A stretch of DNA of 26,677 nucleotides from Caryophanales bacterium UBA5729 (GCA_002419505.1 DIGF01000022.1:1-26677); one strand, 5' to 3'. Numbered from the stretch's first letter, positions 7,710 through 16,600 are shown. Program-made: numbers and translations. Notes: generated by a model from the letters alone, not told the origin.

Positions 7710-8981
7710 TTAAGGCTGTTGTAGATACTCGACGAGATAAATGTTATTTTTCTTAAAAATATCTAAATAAATCTGTAAATCAGGTAACTTGATACTTTTA
7801 GACTTTTCAACAAAAGAAAAAATATCAACCTCGTCCATCAGCATCTTTTTGACTAAATAATGGGTTTTTTTGACGTCATCAAAAGCCTTTATTGATCTAC
7901 CAATTTCTCCGCGCTGATAAGCTTTAAAAACTTTTTCATCGAGCATTAACTCCGGTAAATTAGTTAAATATTCCATCAGGGTTTTAATGAATAACTTCGG
8001 CTTTTTGGTCTCGATTGAAATATTGAAGAATCCATAATCATCTTCGATTACCGGAGCGGCTGAAAAACTATAATTATAGAGATTCTTGCTTTTTAAGATC
8101 CGGTACAAAAGCGATGAATTGCCAAAAACCAAAGAGAAAAACGGACTAGTCAAAAGATTATGTTCTAGCGTTTTATCCCTAAAGACTATTTCTGGAATCT
8201 TCACCCCAATTTCCACGATATTAGTGTCGAGGTTAGGTTTGATCTTTTTGAAATGACGGCCACTTTTGTCGCTGATGTCAATCATTCGCTTAATCGGTTG
8301 ATAAGTTTGCCATTTTTTTGTATTGAAAGGATGATTTTTTAACAGTTCAAGAACTTTTATCGCATTAACATTCCCAGTTATCAACAAACTCATATTTTGC
8401 GGATGATAAAAATGAGTTACTGCTTGATTTAATACTGCCTTATTGATTGATTTGATTGAGGTTTTACTGCCACCGATATCTTGATAGATTGAGCGGTCCT
8501 TATACATTAAGCGCAATAGCGATTTATAGGCTTTTTCTTCATCAGAATCATCACTCATTGCTAGTTCTTGGCTAATGATGTTTCGTTCTTTTTTAATGGT
8601 TTTTTCTGAAAAATCATAGTCGATAAAATTATCTAACAAACTGGCCAATAATGCGTCGAAATTATTTTGCGTAGAAAAATAATAAGAGGTTATTCTTCGC
8701 GAAGTAAAAGCATTAATATCAGCATTATTCTTAATAAAGAAATCGCTTAAAGTATTGCCATTGTTTTCAAAGAGCATATGTTCGAGGAAATGAGCTGTAC
8801 CTTCCGGCAACGTATAATCTTGATCAGCAATTTGGTACTTATAATCTCTGCCGCCAAAATTCACTTGGAGCGATGCCAATGACTGCACAAACTTATTTTT
8901 AGGATGAATATAAACTTTCAAGCCGTTTTCTAGGATTTCTTCGATGATTGCTTCATCTTCCATTATTAGTTTTTCTTCCAT
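7710..8981 (-). CDS. ymfH: M16-family zinc metalloprotease, YmfH-like (catalytic partner)
   Basis: The 423-aa peptidase of the M16 (pitrilysin/processing peptidase) family has the inverted zinc motif HFLEH at residues 64-68 and the distal ligand Glu near 139 in NIISQEL, so the catalytic set is complete. The start at 8981 has GAGG about 7 nt upstream and overlaps the end of the ymfF-like gene by 16 bp, as expected for a co-translated pair. YmfF/YmfH pairs are found in many Bacillota; here the ymfI dehydrogenase often found next to them is absent, and engB follows instead. The substrate is unknown. Confidence 0.9.
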   Translation of the reverse strand: MEEKLIMEDEAIIEEILENGLKVYIHPKNKFVQSLASLQVNFGGRDYKYQIADQDYTLPEGTAHFLEHMLFENNGNTLSDFFIKNNADINAFTSRRITSYYFSTQNNFDALLASLLDNFIDYDFSEKTIKKERNIISQELAMSDDSDEEKAYKSLLRLMYKDRSIYQDIGGSKTSIKSINKAVLNQAVTHFYHPQNMSLLITGNVNAIKVLELLKNHPFNTKKWQTYQPIKRMIDISDKSGRHFKKIKPNLDTNIVEIGVKIPEIVFRDKTLEHNLLTSPFFSLVFGNSSLLYRILKSKNLYNYSFSAAPVIEDDYGFFNISIETKKPKLFIKTLMEYLTNLPELMLDEKVFKAYQRGEIGRSIKAFDDVKKTHYLVKKMLMDEVDIFSFVEKSKSIKLPDLQIYLDIFKKNNIYLVEYLQQP

Positions 8982-10252
8982 TTTTTCGCCTCGCTAGTGT
9001 AGATATAGATCGTATCGACGTTAATCTTTTGAATTAAGTCGATTAAATCCGCTTTCGTCAATTCCTGAATCTCGGCAATGCGTTTCTCTAAATTAAAGAC
9101 ATCTTCGTATTTGAAGAAGGAAATAATATTTGAAAGTAATAATCTGGTTTGTGAATCCATAGTTCGTTCTAGTCTGTTGATGATATTGTTTTTTGCTTGA
9201 TTAAATAACTCATCATCAATCTCACCCATTTTACATGCTTGTAATTGTTTTTCTACTTCTTTGATAGCAACCGCTTCTTTTTCTTTGGTAGTTTCTAAAC
9301 CGACGTAGAACATGTTGCTGTCTTCATTATATTTTGAATAGACATAGTAAGATAGGTTAAGATTTTCTCTAATTGAAGCAAAAAGTTTGGCTTTTTCAAA
9401 TCCTCCAAACAATTCGTCGAATAAGCCCATCAAACGAATGTTTTTCAAACTGTGTTCAAATCCTAAATCATAACCGATGTAAATTCGGGTTTGGCCATTA
9501 GAAGTTTTCTCAATTACTTCGTTTACGCTTTGGTTAGGAATGAATTTAGAGGTGAAATCAAGCGGTAATTTTGGTCGTTCAATAACAAAACTGAGTTTTT
9601 CCGCGATTAGTTCATCCATAACTTGAAAATCAAAATTGCCAGCGATAAAAACATAGAGTTCGTCATCCGTAACCATTTGCTTATAGGTAGAACTTAGGGT
9701 CAAATGATTGATTTTATCAATGTTTTTAATATCAGGGAAAAAACCAAACTCTGCTTGGTTGTTTTTAGTGTATTCATTCATGAACTGATAATAACTGTAA
9801 GAGTTCTTATTTTGCTTAATACTCATAATCAGTTCTTCTGTTTGAACTTTCAACTCTTTTACGCTTTTCTTGGAAAAATACCCTCGATGAATTTTGGGGT
9901 TATAGATAACTTCTAGACATAAATCTAAAGTTTTTGCAAAAACATCATCTTGATTAAGGTATTTGTCATTGACGGTTCTAAACAAAAAGGTGGTTAAGCC
10001 AACATCGCCGATAGTGTGATAATTACTGATTTTATCTAGACCATATAAGTTATCGCAGACTAGATTGAATTTTTCAGGATTATTGTATTTCTTAGTTGAT
10101 TCCAATAAGATATCAACCAAGAAATTGCGTTCGTTAATCTTTACAGGATCCATTTTATTAACAAACACAAAGGCGATTTCAACCGTTTTAAATTTTTTGT
10201 TTGGCAGGTAATAGAGGTTTAAGTTCTTGATGTCGCGTTTAATGATTTTCAT
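8966..10252 (-). CDS. ymfF: M16-family protein lacking zinc ligands, YmfF-like (inactive partner)
   Basis: The 428-aa protein has the overall M16 fold by resemblance of its C-terminal half (GGFEKAKLFASIRENLNLSY region) and by pairing with the next gene. No HxxEH appears in its N-terminal domain, where ESTKKYNNPEKF stands in its place, so it is probably a non-catalytic partner that completes the chamber with the YmfH-like subunit. A GAGGTG precedes the ATG. Its start is only 11 bp from the end of the deoD terminator, so no separate promoter fits between them; expression must come from read-through or from a promoter inside deoD. Confidence 0.88.
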   Translation of the reverse strand: MKIIKRDIKNLNLYYLPNKKFKTVEIAFVFVNKMDPVKINERNFLVDILLESTKKYNNPEKFNLVCDNLYGLDKISNYHTIGDVGLTTFLFRTVNDKYLNQDDVFAKTLDLCLEVIYNPKIHRGYFSKKSVKELKVQTEELIMSIKQNKNSYSYYQFMNEYTKNNQAEFGFFPDIKNIDKINHLTLSSTYKQMVTDDELYVFIAGNFDFQVMDELIAEKLSFVIERPKLPLDFTSKFIPNQSVNEVIEKTSNGQTRIYIGYDLGFEHSLKNIRLMGLFDELFGGFEKAKLFASIRENLNLSYYVYSKYNEDSNMFYVGLETTKEKEAVAIKEVEKQLQACKMGEIDDELFNQAKNNIINRLERTMDSQTRLLLSNIISFFKYEDVFNLEKRIAEIQELTKADLIDLIQKINVDTIYIYTSEAKKWKKN

Positions 10253-10263
10253 TTATTCACCTC

Positions 10264-10288
10264 AAAAAAAAGGTTTGAATAAACCCTT
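10264..10288 (-). terminator. Intrinsic terminator after deoD
   Basis: On the minus strand the stem AAGGGTTT / AAACCTTT (loop ATTC) is followed by a T-run at 10270-10264. It starts right at the deoD stop codon. Confidence 0.75.
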
Positions 10289-10289
10289 T

Positions 10290-10997
10290 TTATTCAGCCA
10301 TTTCTAAGGCGATCTTCATCATATTAGTAAAGGCAGTCTGTCTTTCTTCTGGAGTCGTGCTTTCTTGAGTAACTAGGGAATCAGATACTGTCAATAAACA
10401 AGCAGCTTGTTTGTTGGTTACATGAGCATTATGGAATAATGCAAATGATTCCATTTCTACTCCTAACAAATCTCTAGCTTGGGCGATTTTTAAGATTTCT
10501 TCTGGATATTCACGGTAAAAAACATCACTAGAGTGAATTTTGCCTTTAACGATTTTAATCTTCAGTTTATCAGCAAAAACTTCTAGTTGTTGGTTGAGTG
10601 TTAATGAAGCTGGTAATGTATCAAGGTCGCATTTGTTTTGAGCATAAGCAAAACTTGACTCAGAGTAAGCTTCAGTCACTAAGATCGTGTCATATAATTT
10701 TAGATTTTTTGTATAAGCTCCACATGAGCCGATTCTAATAATGTTATCGACGTCGTAAAATTTGAACAATTCATAAGAATAAATGCCGATTGAAGGCATG
10801 CCCATACCTGAACCCATAACGGAGATTTTTTTGCCATTATAGAAGCCGGTATAACCAAACATATTTCTGACCGAGTTAAATTGTTTAACATTGGTTAAGA
10901 AAGTATCAGCAATATATTTAGCTCTTAAAGGATCGCCAGGCATCAGTACGGTTTTAGCAATTTCATTGTTTTTAGCGCTGATATGAGGGGTTGACAT
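10290..10997 (-). CDS. deoD: Purine nucleoside phosphorylase, DeoD type
   Basis: The 235-aa hexameric (class I NP) phosphorylase splits purine (deoxy)nucleosides with phosphate to base and (deoxy)ribose-1-phosphate in the cytosol. Phosphate-site motifs MPGDPLRAKYIA, SVRNMFGYTG and RIGSCGAY, and the nucleoside-site VEMESFALF and TVSDS region are present in order. It is the last gene of deoC-membrane protein-deoD, so the deoxyribose phosphate it releases can feed DeoC (a phosphopentomutase would also be needed and is not in the window). A well-defined terminator follows. Confidence 0.96.
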   Translation of the reverse strand: MSTPHISAKNNEIAKTVLMPGDPLRAKYIADTFLTNVKQFNSVRNMFGYTGFYNGKKISVMGSGMGMPSIGIYSYELFKFYDVDNIIRIGSCGAYTKNLKLYDTILVTEAYSESSFAYAQNKCDLDTLPASLTLNQQLEVFADKLKIKIVKGKIHSSDVFYREYPEEILKIAQARDLLGVEMESFALFHNAHVTNKQAACLLTVSDSLVTQESTTPEERQTAFTNMMKIALEMAE

Positions 10998-10999
10998 CG

Positions 11000-11572
11000 T
11001 TACACTCCTTTTACTCTTTGATCGATTTTTTGAATAATTTCGGGAACATTAGCAAGTGAAAACTTATAATTGGTATCCATTAGGAAACTTTCGAATAAAT
11101 AGACTTTGCCGGCTTTATCGATTTGACTGCCGGTGATATTGAAGTCTTTTCCGTATCTAACGGTAATGCTATCTTGCTTATCGCGTTTTGAACTAGTTTG
11201 TTTAAAGGCTTCTAAATAAAGCTCGTCATTTTTAAAATAAAGTGCGGTTTTCTTTAAAAAGCAACCTTGGTAGTTGCGTTCTAAAACGGGAATGAAGATT
11301 TCAACTTCCGGGTCTTTATCGATTAAGTATTGATAGAAGCGATCTAAAGTTTTGATTGAGTATCTAGCTATCATATAGTCCCTAATGAAACTGTAAAGCA
11401 AAGATAAAATCAAAACAAAAACCGTATTATACCAATCCAACATTGAAAGAATTAATAAAATGACGATGATTACGGTTACTGAGACAAAAAAGTAAAGTAA
11501 AAATCTCATTAAGTTAAAGCGTTTGATTAAATTTTTTGATTCTGTAAAGATTTGTTCTTGTAGTTTATCCAT
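11000..11572 (-). CDS. Two-helix membrane protein of unknown function in the deo operon
   Basis: I do not recognise this 190-aa protein. It has two hydrophobic segments (about residues 23-45 and 48-66) joined by a short turn (DWYN), and a long, charged C-terminal soluble part with beta-like stretches. The ATG overlaps the deoC stop codon (TAATG), and the gene ends 2 bp before deoD, so it is translated with both. The arrangement resembles small membrane proteins with a YcxB-like soluble tail, but I cannot confirm such a family. A role in nucleoside metabolism is suggested only by position. Confidence 0.75.
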   Translation of the reverse strand: MDKLQEQIFTESKNLIKRFNLMRFLLYFFVSVTVIIVILLILSMLDWYNTVFVLILSLLYSFIRDYMIARYSIKTLDRFYQYLIDKDPEVEIFIPVLERNYQGCFLKKTALYFKNDELYLEAFKQTSSKRDKQDSITVRYGKDFNITGSQIDKAGKVYLFESFLMDTNYKFSLANVPEIIQKIDQRVKGV

Positions 11573-12228
11573 TAGTATTCATTTCCTTCTCTGTCATTCA
11601 TCAAACTAACGCCGTTTGATGTGCCGATTCTTGTTGCGCCAGCTTCAATCATTGCGTCCAAATCTTCTTTAGTCTTGACGCCACCAGCGGCTTTTACTTC
11701 TTTGCCGTTAACGTTATCTTTCATGATTTTTACCGCAGCTTTAGTCGCACCTGAAGTTCCAAAACCAGTCGATGTTTTAATGAAATTCGCTTTGGTTTTT
11801 CCGACGATTTCACTGACTTTTTTAATTTCTTCATCATCAAGATAACAAATTTCGACGATTACTTTCACTAATCTACCATTAGCCGCGTTAACAACTTCAT
11901 TAATTTCAGTTTCGATGTAATCATAGTCTTTATCTTTAAACCTGCCGATATTGATCACCATATCAATCTCATCTGCGCCATTAGCTACGGCATTTAGAGT
12001 TTCAAAAACTTTGGCTTCGAGCGTATTGGCTCCTAAAGGAAAGCCAATCACCGTGCAGGTTAAAACTTCAGTCCCCGCTAACTGCTCACTGCAGTACTTG
12101 ACATGAGTCGGATTGACACAAACGCTTTTAAAATTATATTTTTTTGCTTCTTCTAATAATTTATCGATATCTTTTTTACTGCCGAACGCTTTTAAATAAG
12201 TGTGGTCGATCAATTTATTTATTTCCAT
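11572..12228 (-). CDS. deoC: Deoxyribose-phosphate aldolase
   Basis: The 218-aa TIM-barrel class I aldolase converts 2-deoxyribose-5-phosphate to glyceraldehyde-3-phosphate and acetaldehyde. The Schiff-base lysine is in FIKTSTGFG (K151), the second active lysine is in VKAAGGVK (K179), and the Asp of DEIDMVINIG is near residue 89. I take the ATG at 12228, six nt after GGAGG; an upstream in-frame TTG (12240) overlaps that site. It is first in the deoC-membrane protein-deoD unit, behind a near-perfect promoter. Confidence 0.96.
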   Translation of the reverse strand: MEINKLIDHTYLKAFGSKKDIDKLLEEAKKYNFKSVCVNPTHVKYCSEQLAGTEVLTCTVIGFPLGANTLEAKVFETLNAVANGADEIDMVINIGRFKDKDYDYIETEINEVVNAANGRLVKVIVEICYLDDEEIKKVSEIVGKTKANFIKTSTGFGTSGATKAAVKIMKDNVNGKEVKAAGGVKTKEDLDAMIEAGATRIGTSNGVSLMNDREGNEY

Positions 12229-12254
12229 AGTTTCCTCCAATAGTTTATTAATTA

Positions 12255-12283
12255 ATTATACAATGAATTGGTCTAAGTGTCAA
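12255..12283 (-). promoter_or_regulatory. Consensus sigma-A promoter of the deoC operon
   Basis: On the minus strand TTGACA (12283-12278) and TATAAT (12260-12255) are exactly 17 bp apart, a full consensus. The leader to the deoC ribosome binding site is about 15-20 nt, with an AT-rich repeat ATTAATTAAT that could be an operator, though I see no clear symmetric site. Confidence 0.85.
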
Positions 12284-12300
12284 TTAATGCTAATGATAGA

Positions 12301-12324
12301 AACAAGCCGAATAATCGGCTTGTT
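12301..12324 (-). terminator. Hairpin after ileS
   Basis: A perfect 10-bp stem AACAAGCCGA / TCGGCTTGTT with a 4-nt loop lies directly after the ileS stop codon on the minus strand. The U-tract is weak (TTTCTATC), so termination may be partial, with read-through into deoC possible. Confidence 0.65.
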
Positions 12325-12326
12325 AT

Positions 12327-15059
12327 TTATTCGCTTATCACATTTTCGCAACGCGGACAAATACCGTCAACGTTTACTTCAGGTACAACTTGCCAACAGC
12401 GTTCACAAGTATGTCCCAAAGCTTTTAAAACATCGATTGAGACATCTTGGCCTTTATAAGCTCCAAATCCGTCTTTAGCGATTTCAAACTTCGAAACAAT
12501 GAATAACTGGGCAAAATTAACATTCATTTTCTGCAGTAGATTTTCAATCTTTGGTTTAGGAAAAACCACTAAATGAGCATTTAAACTCTTGCCGATTACT
12601 TTTTCGTTTCTCGCGTTTTCTAACGCCTTCATCACATCTTCTCTAAATTCCATAAAATCGTCAAAAGTCTTTTCAATTTTAGTATCGAGATTTTCTACCC
12701 CCGGCATATCCAAGAGATAAACATCCAATTCCTTGCGATTAGGCAGATAAGAGTATGCTTCTGAAGTAGTATGCGGTAAGATTGGCGTTAGCAGTTTCAA
12801 GATGCTGTCAAGGATTTTATAGATTACCGTTTGAATGCTTCTTCTCGCTAAAGAGTCAGCTTTTTCAATATAGAGGACATCTTTAGCGAAATCAAGATAA
12901 AAGGAAGAAATAAAGGTAACGAAGTTGGTGATTTTTCGGTAAACAATATCAAAACGGAAATCATCATAAGCTTCTAAAACGTCTTTTATAAGTTTATCAT
13001 TTTTAATTAAGATATATTTGTCAATGTCATTTAGTTCTGAGAATGCCACTCGGTTTTTATCGTCTTCATAATCAAAGATGTTGCCTAATAAAAACTTGAT
13101 GGTATTTCTAATTTTACGGTATGATTCAGAGACTTGAGCAATTAGATTATCCGATAATCTCACATCTGCTTGATAATCAACTGAAGCTACCCAAAGCCTA
13201 AAGATATCCGCACCTAAATTATTGGCGATTTTGTTAGGGTCAACGACATTTCCTTCAGATTTAGACATTTTCCGGCCATCGCCGTCTAAAACAAACCCGT
13301 GAGAAACTAAAGTTTTATAAGGTGATTTACCTTCAGTAGCAACTCCGGTAATTAAACTGGAATTAAACCAACCGCGGTATTGGTCAGATCCTTCTAAATA
13401 AAGGTCAGCGGGATAACCATACCCGAGATCTTTCATCGCGCCATGATGTGAAGTTCCGGAATCAAACCAAACATCCATAATATCGGTTTCTTTTCTAAAG
13501 ATACCGTTTGGTGAATCTGGATGGGTATATCCAGGTGGCAATAATTCTTTAGCATCGCGAATGAACCAGGCGTTTGAGCCTTCTTGTTCAAAGATATCGG
13601 CAACGTAGTCAATTACTTCAGGATCTAAGATAGCAGTATCGTTTTCTGTATAAAAAGCCGGGATCGGTACCCCCCAAGTTCTTTGGCGGGAAATACACCA
13701 TGAACCGCGATCTTTAACCATATTGCTCAGTCTAACATCTCCCCAAGCGGGATACCATTTAATTGTTTGGATTTCTCTTAAGATATCTTCTTTAAGTTTA
13801 TCGATTGAAGCAAACCATTGACTGGTTGCCCGGAAAATAACTGGTTTTTGCGTGCGCCAGTCATGAGGATAGGAGTGAGTAAAGTCAAATCGGCCTAAGA
13901 GGTTTCCACCTTCAAATAAGGCTTTAATGACTTCTTCACTGCAATCTTCAACGTATAGTCCGGCAAATCTTTCTCCGGCTTCTTCCATCATGATTCCTTT
14001 AGAATCAACTGGGCAGTAAACATCTAAATTATATTTCTTACCGACGATAAAGTCATCTTCTCCGTGTCCTGGAGCGATATGGACTAAACCAGTACCGTCT
14101 TCAACATTAACGTGCTCAGAGATGATCACCGGTGAAACGCGGTTATAGAGAGGATGTTTATAAGTCATGCCTTCTAATTCCCAACCGAAGATATTTTGTG
14201 CTTCAGTAGCGTTTCTCCAACCGAGTAAATCGATTAATTTATTTAAGAGAGTTTTACCAACTAGATAGTTGTTGTTTTTATGTTTAACTAAGACATATTC
14301 AATATCAGACCCGACCGCAATTGCTAAATTGGCTGGTATGGTCCAAGGAGTGGTTGTCCAAATTAAGAAGGAAGTATTCTTGGGTAATTTATTCAAAGTA
14401 TCAACAGCAGGCATCGCCACATAGATTGACGGCGAAACGACATCGTAATATTCAATTTCCGCTTCAGCTAGAGCAGTTTCGCTTGATGGTGACCAATAAA
14501 CCGGTTTTAAGCCTTTATAGATTAAACCTTTTTTTACCATTTCATTGAAAACTCTGATTTGCGAAGCTTCATATTCTTTATTTAAAGTGATATAAGGTTT
14601 GTCCCACAAACCTAAAATACCCAATCTTTTAAATTGGTCTCTTTGAGTATCGACTTGTTCAAGTGCATATTTTTCGCAAAGTTCTCTGAATTCCGATAAC
14701 TCTAGTTCTTTACGATTGACTTTCTTGCTTTTAGAAAGCGCATTTTCAATTGGTAAACCATGAGTATCCCAACCAGGAAGATAAGGAGCTTTGAAACCAG
14801 ACATATTCTTATATCTGATCACAAAATCCTTTAAGATCTTGTTTAGCGCATGACCAGCATGAATTGACCCGTTTGCGTAGGGTGGTCCATCATGAAGAAT
14901 ATAGCTAGGTCTTTCTTTATTCTTAGCCATGATTTTTTCATATAACTCAAGTTTTTCCCATTCTGCTTGGATTACGGGTTCTTTATTTCCTAAATTCCCA
15001 CGCATCGGAAACTCGGTGTTAGGCATTAGTAAAGTATCTTTATAACTCAATTTATCCAT
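12327..15059 (-). CDS. ileS: Isoleucine--tRNA ligase
   Basis: The 910-aa class I synthetase charges tRNA-Ile. HAGH is at residues 67-70 after DGPPYANGSI, the CP1 editing domain has TTTPWTIPAN, and the tRNA-contact region has HDWRTQKPV. KMSKS is in DGRKMSKSEGN, and the C-terminal zinc finger has Cys885, Cys888, Cys901 and Cys904. Start: AAGGAA 4 nt before the ATG, inside a sequence shared with the IS110 element end. The native T-box leader is now more than 1.5 kb upstream because of the insertion, so transcription control may be changed. The reading frame itself is intact. Confidence 0.97.
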   Translation of the reverse strand: MDKLSYKDTLLMPNTEFPMRGNLGNKEPVIQAEWEKLELYEKIMAKNKERPSYILHDGPPYANGSIHAGHALNKILKDFVIRYKNMSGFKAPYLPGWDTHGLPIENALSKSKKVNRKELELSEFRELCEKYALEQVDTQRDQFKRLGILGLWDKPYITLNKEYEASQIRVFNEMVKKGLIYKGLKPVYWSPSSETALAEAEIEYYDVVSPSIYVAMPAVDTLNKLPKNTSFLIWTTTPWTIPANLAIAVGSDIEYVLVKHKNNNYLVGKTLLNKLIDLLGWRNATEAQNIFGWELEGMTYKHPLYNRVSPVIISEHVNVEDGTGLVHIAPGHGEDDFIVGKKYNLDVYCPVDSKGIMMEEAGERFAGLYVEDCSEEVIKALFEGGNLLGRFDFTHSYPHDWRTQKPVIFRATSQWFASIDKLKEDILREIQTIKWYPAWGDVRLSNMVKDRGSWCISRQRTWGVPIPAFYTENDTAILDPEVIDYVADIFEQEGSNAWFIRDAKELLPPGYTHPDSPNGIFRKETDIMDVWFDSGTSHHGAMKDLGYGYPADLYLEGSDQYRGWFNSSLITGVATEGKSPYKTLVSHGFVLDGDGRKMSKSEGNVVDPNKIANNLGADIFRLWVASVDYQADVRLSDNLIAQVSESYRKIRNTIKFLLGNIFDYEDDKNRVAFSELNDIDKYILIKNDKLIKDVLEAYDDFRFDIVYRKITNFVTFISSFYLDFAKDVLYIEKADSLARRSIQTVIYKILDSILKLLTPILPHTTSEAYSYLPNRKELDVYLLDMPGVENLDTKIEKTFDDFMEFREDVMKALENARNEKVIGKSLNAHLVVFPKPKIENLLQKMNVNFAQLFIVSKFEIAKDGFGAYKGQDVSIDVLKALGHTCERCWQVVPEVNVDGICPRCENVISE

Positions 15060-15072
15060 AATATTCCTTGTA

Positions 15073-15101
15073 TACTCAATACTGTAATGATAGATTGAGT
15101 A
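15073..15101. repeat. Subterminal inverted repeat in the IS110 left end
   Basis: TACTCAAT (15073-15080) and ATTGAGTA (15094-15101) are perfect inverted repeats with a 13-nt gap. This may be a recombinase binding site or a hairpin in RNA read towards ileS, on the minus strand about 15 nt before its start codon. Confidence 0.6.
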
Positions 15102-15132
15102 ATTCCTTTCTTTGTATTGTTATAATATTTTT

Positions 15133-15290
15133 AGACACTGTGGATTTGTACCATTTAAATGTAGCTTGACTACTATAGGAGGCTCCTACCACAGTTCCTA
15201 TTTTTTTAACCATCAATAAGTTAGTTAGCGCTAGACGCTTCATCACAAGGTTATGGTAAATAGGATCTCGTGTCAAACGACAGTGCCAAA
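15133..15290 (+). ncRNA. Putative IS110 bridge RNA (5' noncoding region of the transposase gene)
   Basis: An extended -10 box TGTTATAAT (15118-15126) precedes this segment. Visible folds: a long hairpin closed by ACTGTGG (15137-15143) and CCACAGT (15189-15195) with inner TAGGA/TCCTA, then a stem CCTATTT / AAATAGG (15197-15203 with 15258-15264) plus ACCAT / ATGGT. The latter encloses a 13 x 13-nt internal loop and an inner AGCG-CTAGA-CGCT hairpin; a TGTC-AAAC-GACA hairpin ends the region. The internal loop carries AGTTAGT (15219-15225), equal to the right element end (16578-16584), and ACAAGG (15245-15250), complementary to CCTTGT at the left end (15066-15071). This fits the donor-binding loop of bridge RNAs. 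The target-binding loop guides are not resolved. Confidence 0.6.
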
Positions 15291-15309
15291 ATCAATGGAG
15301 GTGATTCAC

Positions 15310-16476
15310 ATGTACTTAGTTGGAATTGATATTTCTAAGTACAAGCACAACTGTTTCATAGCTACAAAATCAGGTGTGCCACTCAAAGAATTTGTCTTTG
15401 AGAATGATTCTGAAGGTTTTAAACTGTTTCATAAGGTGTTATCTGAACTCAATCAAGACCAAGAAATAAGAATAGGTCTTGAGTCAACAGGACACTATGG
15501 AACAAATTTAAAACAGTTTATCGTGGCATCTGGATATACCTATCTAGAGTTTAATCCCTACTTAACGCATCAGTTTTCCAAGGCTATGTCGTTACGTAGG
15601 ACAAAAACAGATAAAGTTGACGCCAAAACTATTTCGAATATGCTAGGTTCTGTTGACTACAAGACCTTACATACTCAATTTTATCACATCAGTGAGTTAA
15701 AGCAACTCGTTAGAGATCGTGATGATATACTTACGAATCGTTCTAAAACATTGGTAAAGCTCACTAATTTGTTGGACATCATATTTCCAGAGTTTAAACC
15801 CTTCTTTAGCAACAAATTAGGTGTTACTGCACGATTTATACTTAAAAAGTACAAATCACCCACAAGAATTTCAAAGTTTGTCATGCAAGATTATGAATGC
15901 TTACGGACGGTCTCTAATGGTCGGTTAACCTATCCCAAATTTAGTCGACTTAAGTCTCTCGCAAAAGATACCATAGGTGTTCAGTCTGAGATCTACAACA
16001 AGCGCATGCAGGCTCTCATAGGCGCATATGAATACTTTGATAAGTCTCTCGATGAGATCGATCAAGACATTATTGATCTCTTTAGTGCGGCGAAAACTAA
16101 ACTAAGAACGATTCCTGGACTCGGTATCATCCAAGCAGCAACCATTTACGCTGAGATTGGAGATATCCATTTATTCTCAAATCCTCAAAAACTCATCGCT
16201 TATGTCGGTTTTGACGTTTCAATTAATCAATCAGGAATGAGTGAGCACCGTGGAAGAATCGTAAAACGCGGTTCTCCATTACTTAGGAAAGCAATATGGA
16301 TTTATGCCTTACCTTCTTTAAGATTTATTCCAACTCTAAATGATTATTATCATAAAAAGAAGGCTGAGGGTAAGCACCACAAAGTCGCATTGACTCATGT
16401 ATGTAGAAAACTTATTCGTATGATTTATCATATTGAATATAATCAAATCGATTTTAATCATACGCAAATCAAATAA
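15310..16476 (+). CDS. IS110-family transposase (DEDD recombinase)
   Basis: The 388-aa recombinase has an N-terminal RuvC-like DEDD domain: Asp7 in GIDISK, Glu58 in GLESTG, Asp101 and Asp104 in KTDKVDAKT. The C-terminal Transposase_20 domain starts around LRTIPGLG, and a conserved serine region QSGMSEHRG lies near residues 307-314. In this family the serine of the C-terminal domain attacks DNA, and RuvC-like residues assist. The start is the ATG at 15310 with GGAGGTGATTC directly upstream; a longer in-frame reading from 15253 would run through the structured RNA. All motifs are intact, so it may be active. It reads opposite to ileS and all flanking genes. Confidence 0.93.
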   Translation: MYLVGIDISKYKHNCFIATKSGVPLKEFVFENDSEGFKLFHKVLSELNQDQEIRIGLESTGHYGTNLKQFIVASGYTYLEFNPYLTHQFSKAMSLRRTKTDKVDAKTISNMLGSVDYKTLHTQFYHISELKQLVRDRDDILTNRSKTLVKLTNLLDIIFPEFKPFFSNKLGVTARFILKKYKSPTRISKFVMQDYECLRTVSNGRLTYPKFSRLKSLAKDTIGVQSEIYNKRMQALIGAYEYFDKSLDEIDQDIIDLFSAAKTKLRTIPGLGIIQAATIYAEIGDIHLFSNPQKLIAYVGFDVSINQSGMSEHRGRIVKRGSPLLRKAIWIYALPSLRFIPTLNDYYHKKKAEGKHHKVALTHVCRKLIRMIYHIEYNQIDFNHTQIK

Positions 16477-16522
16477 TTAGATCCATAATGTAGCTTATTG
16501 AAATCTAATTCATATCCATTTA

Positions 16523-16543
16523 GACTTCCTTTGGAGGTCTTTT
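16523..16543 (+). terminator. Intrinsic terminator of the IS110 transposase gene
   Basis: GACTTCC / GGAGGTC (7 bp, one G-U pair) with a TTT loop and a following TTTT on the plus strand, 46 nt after the transposase stop. Confidence 0.65.
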
Positions 16544-16600
16544 AGCATTTAGTAGTTATTTATGCTTGACTTCTAATAGTTAGTCTCCTTGATGCTTAAT

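Larger units (their letters stand above)
15066..16586 (+). mobile_element. IS110-family insertion sequence, about 1.52 kb
   Basis: The element holds one DEDD transposase gene with about 240 bp of 5' and 108 bp of 3' noncoding DNA. There are no terminal inverted repeats, as usual for IS110. I set the ends from the repeated CCTTG at 15066-15070 and 16587-16591 and from the guide matches in the putative bridge RNA: the left end starts CCTTGTATAC, and the right end is AGTTAGT followed by the CT core at 16585-16586. Removing it joins the T-box terminator tail to ...CAAGGAATATT-ATG of ileS, an ordinary ribosome binding site. The exact edge could move by a few bases because of the shared sequence. 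Confidence 0.8.

Noticed and set aside
15073..15101. Terminal inverted repeat of the insertion sequence
   Set aside because: Both arms are within the left end. The right end has no matching copy, as expected for IS110, so it is listed only as a subterminal repeat.
15253..15309. Upstream extension of the transposase reading frame
   Set aside because: The frame is open from 15253, but this stretch forms stems of the putative bridge RNA, and the strong GGAGGTGATTC directly before 15310 marks the real start.
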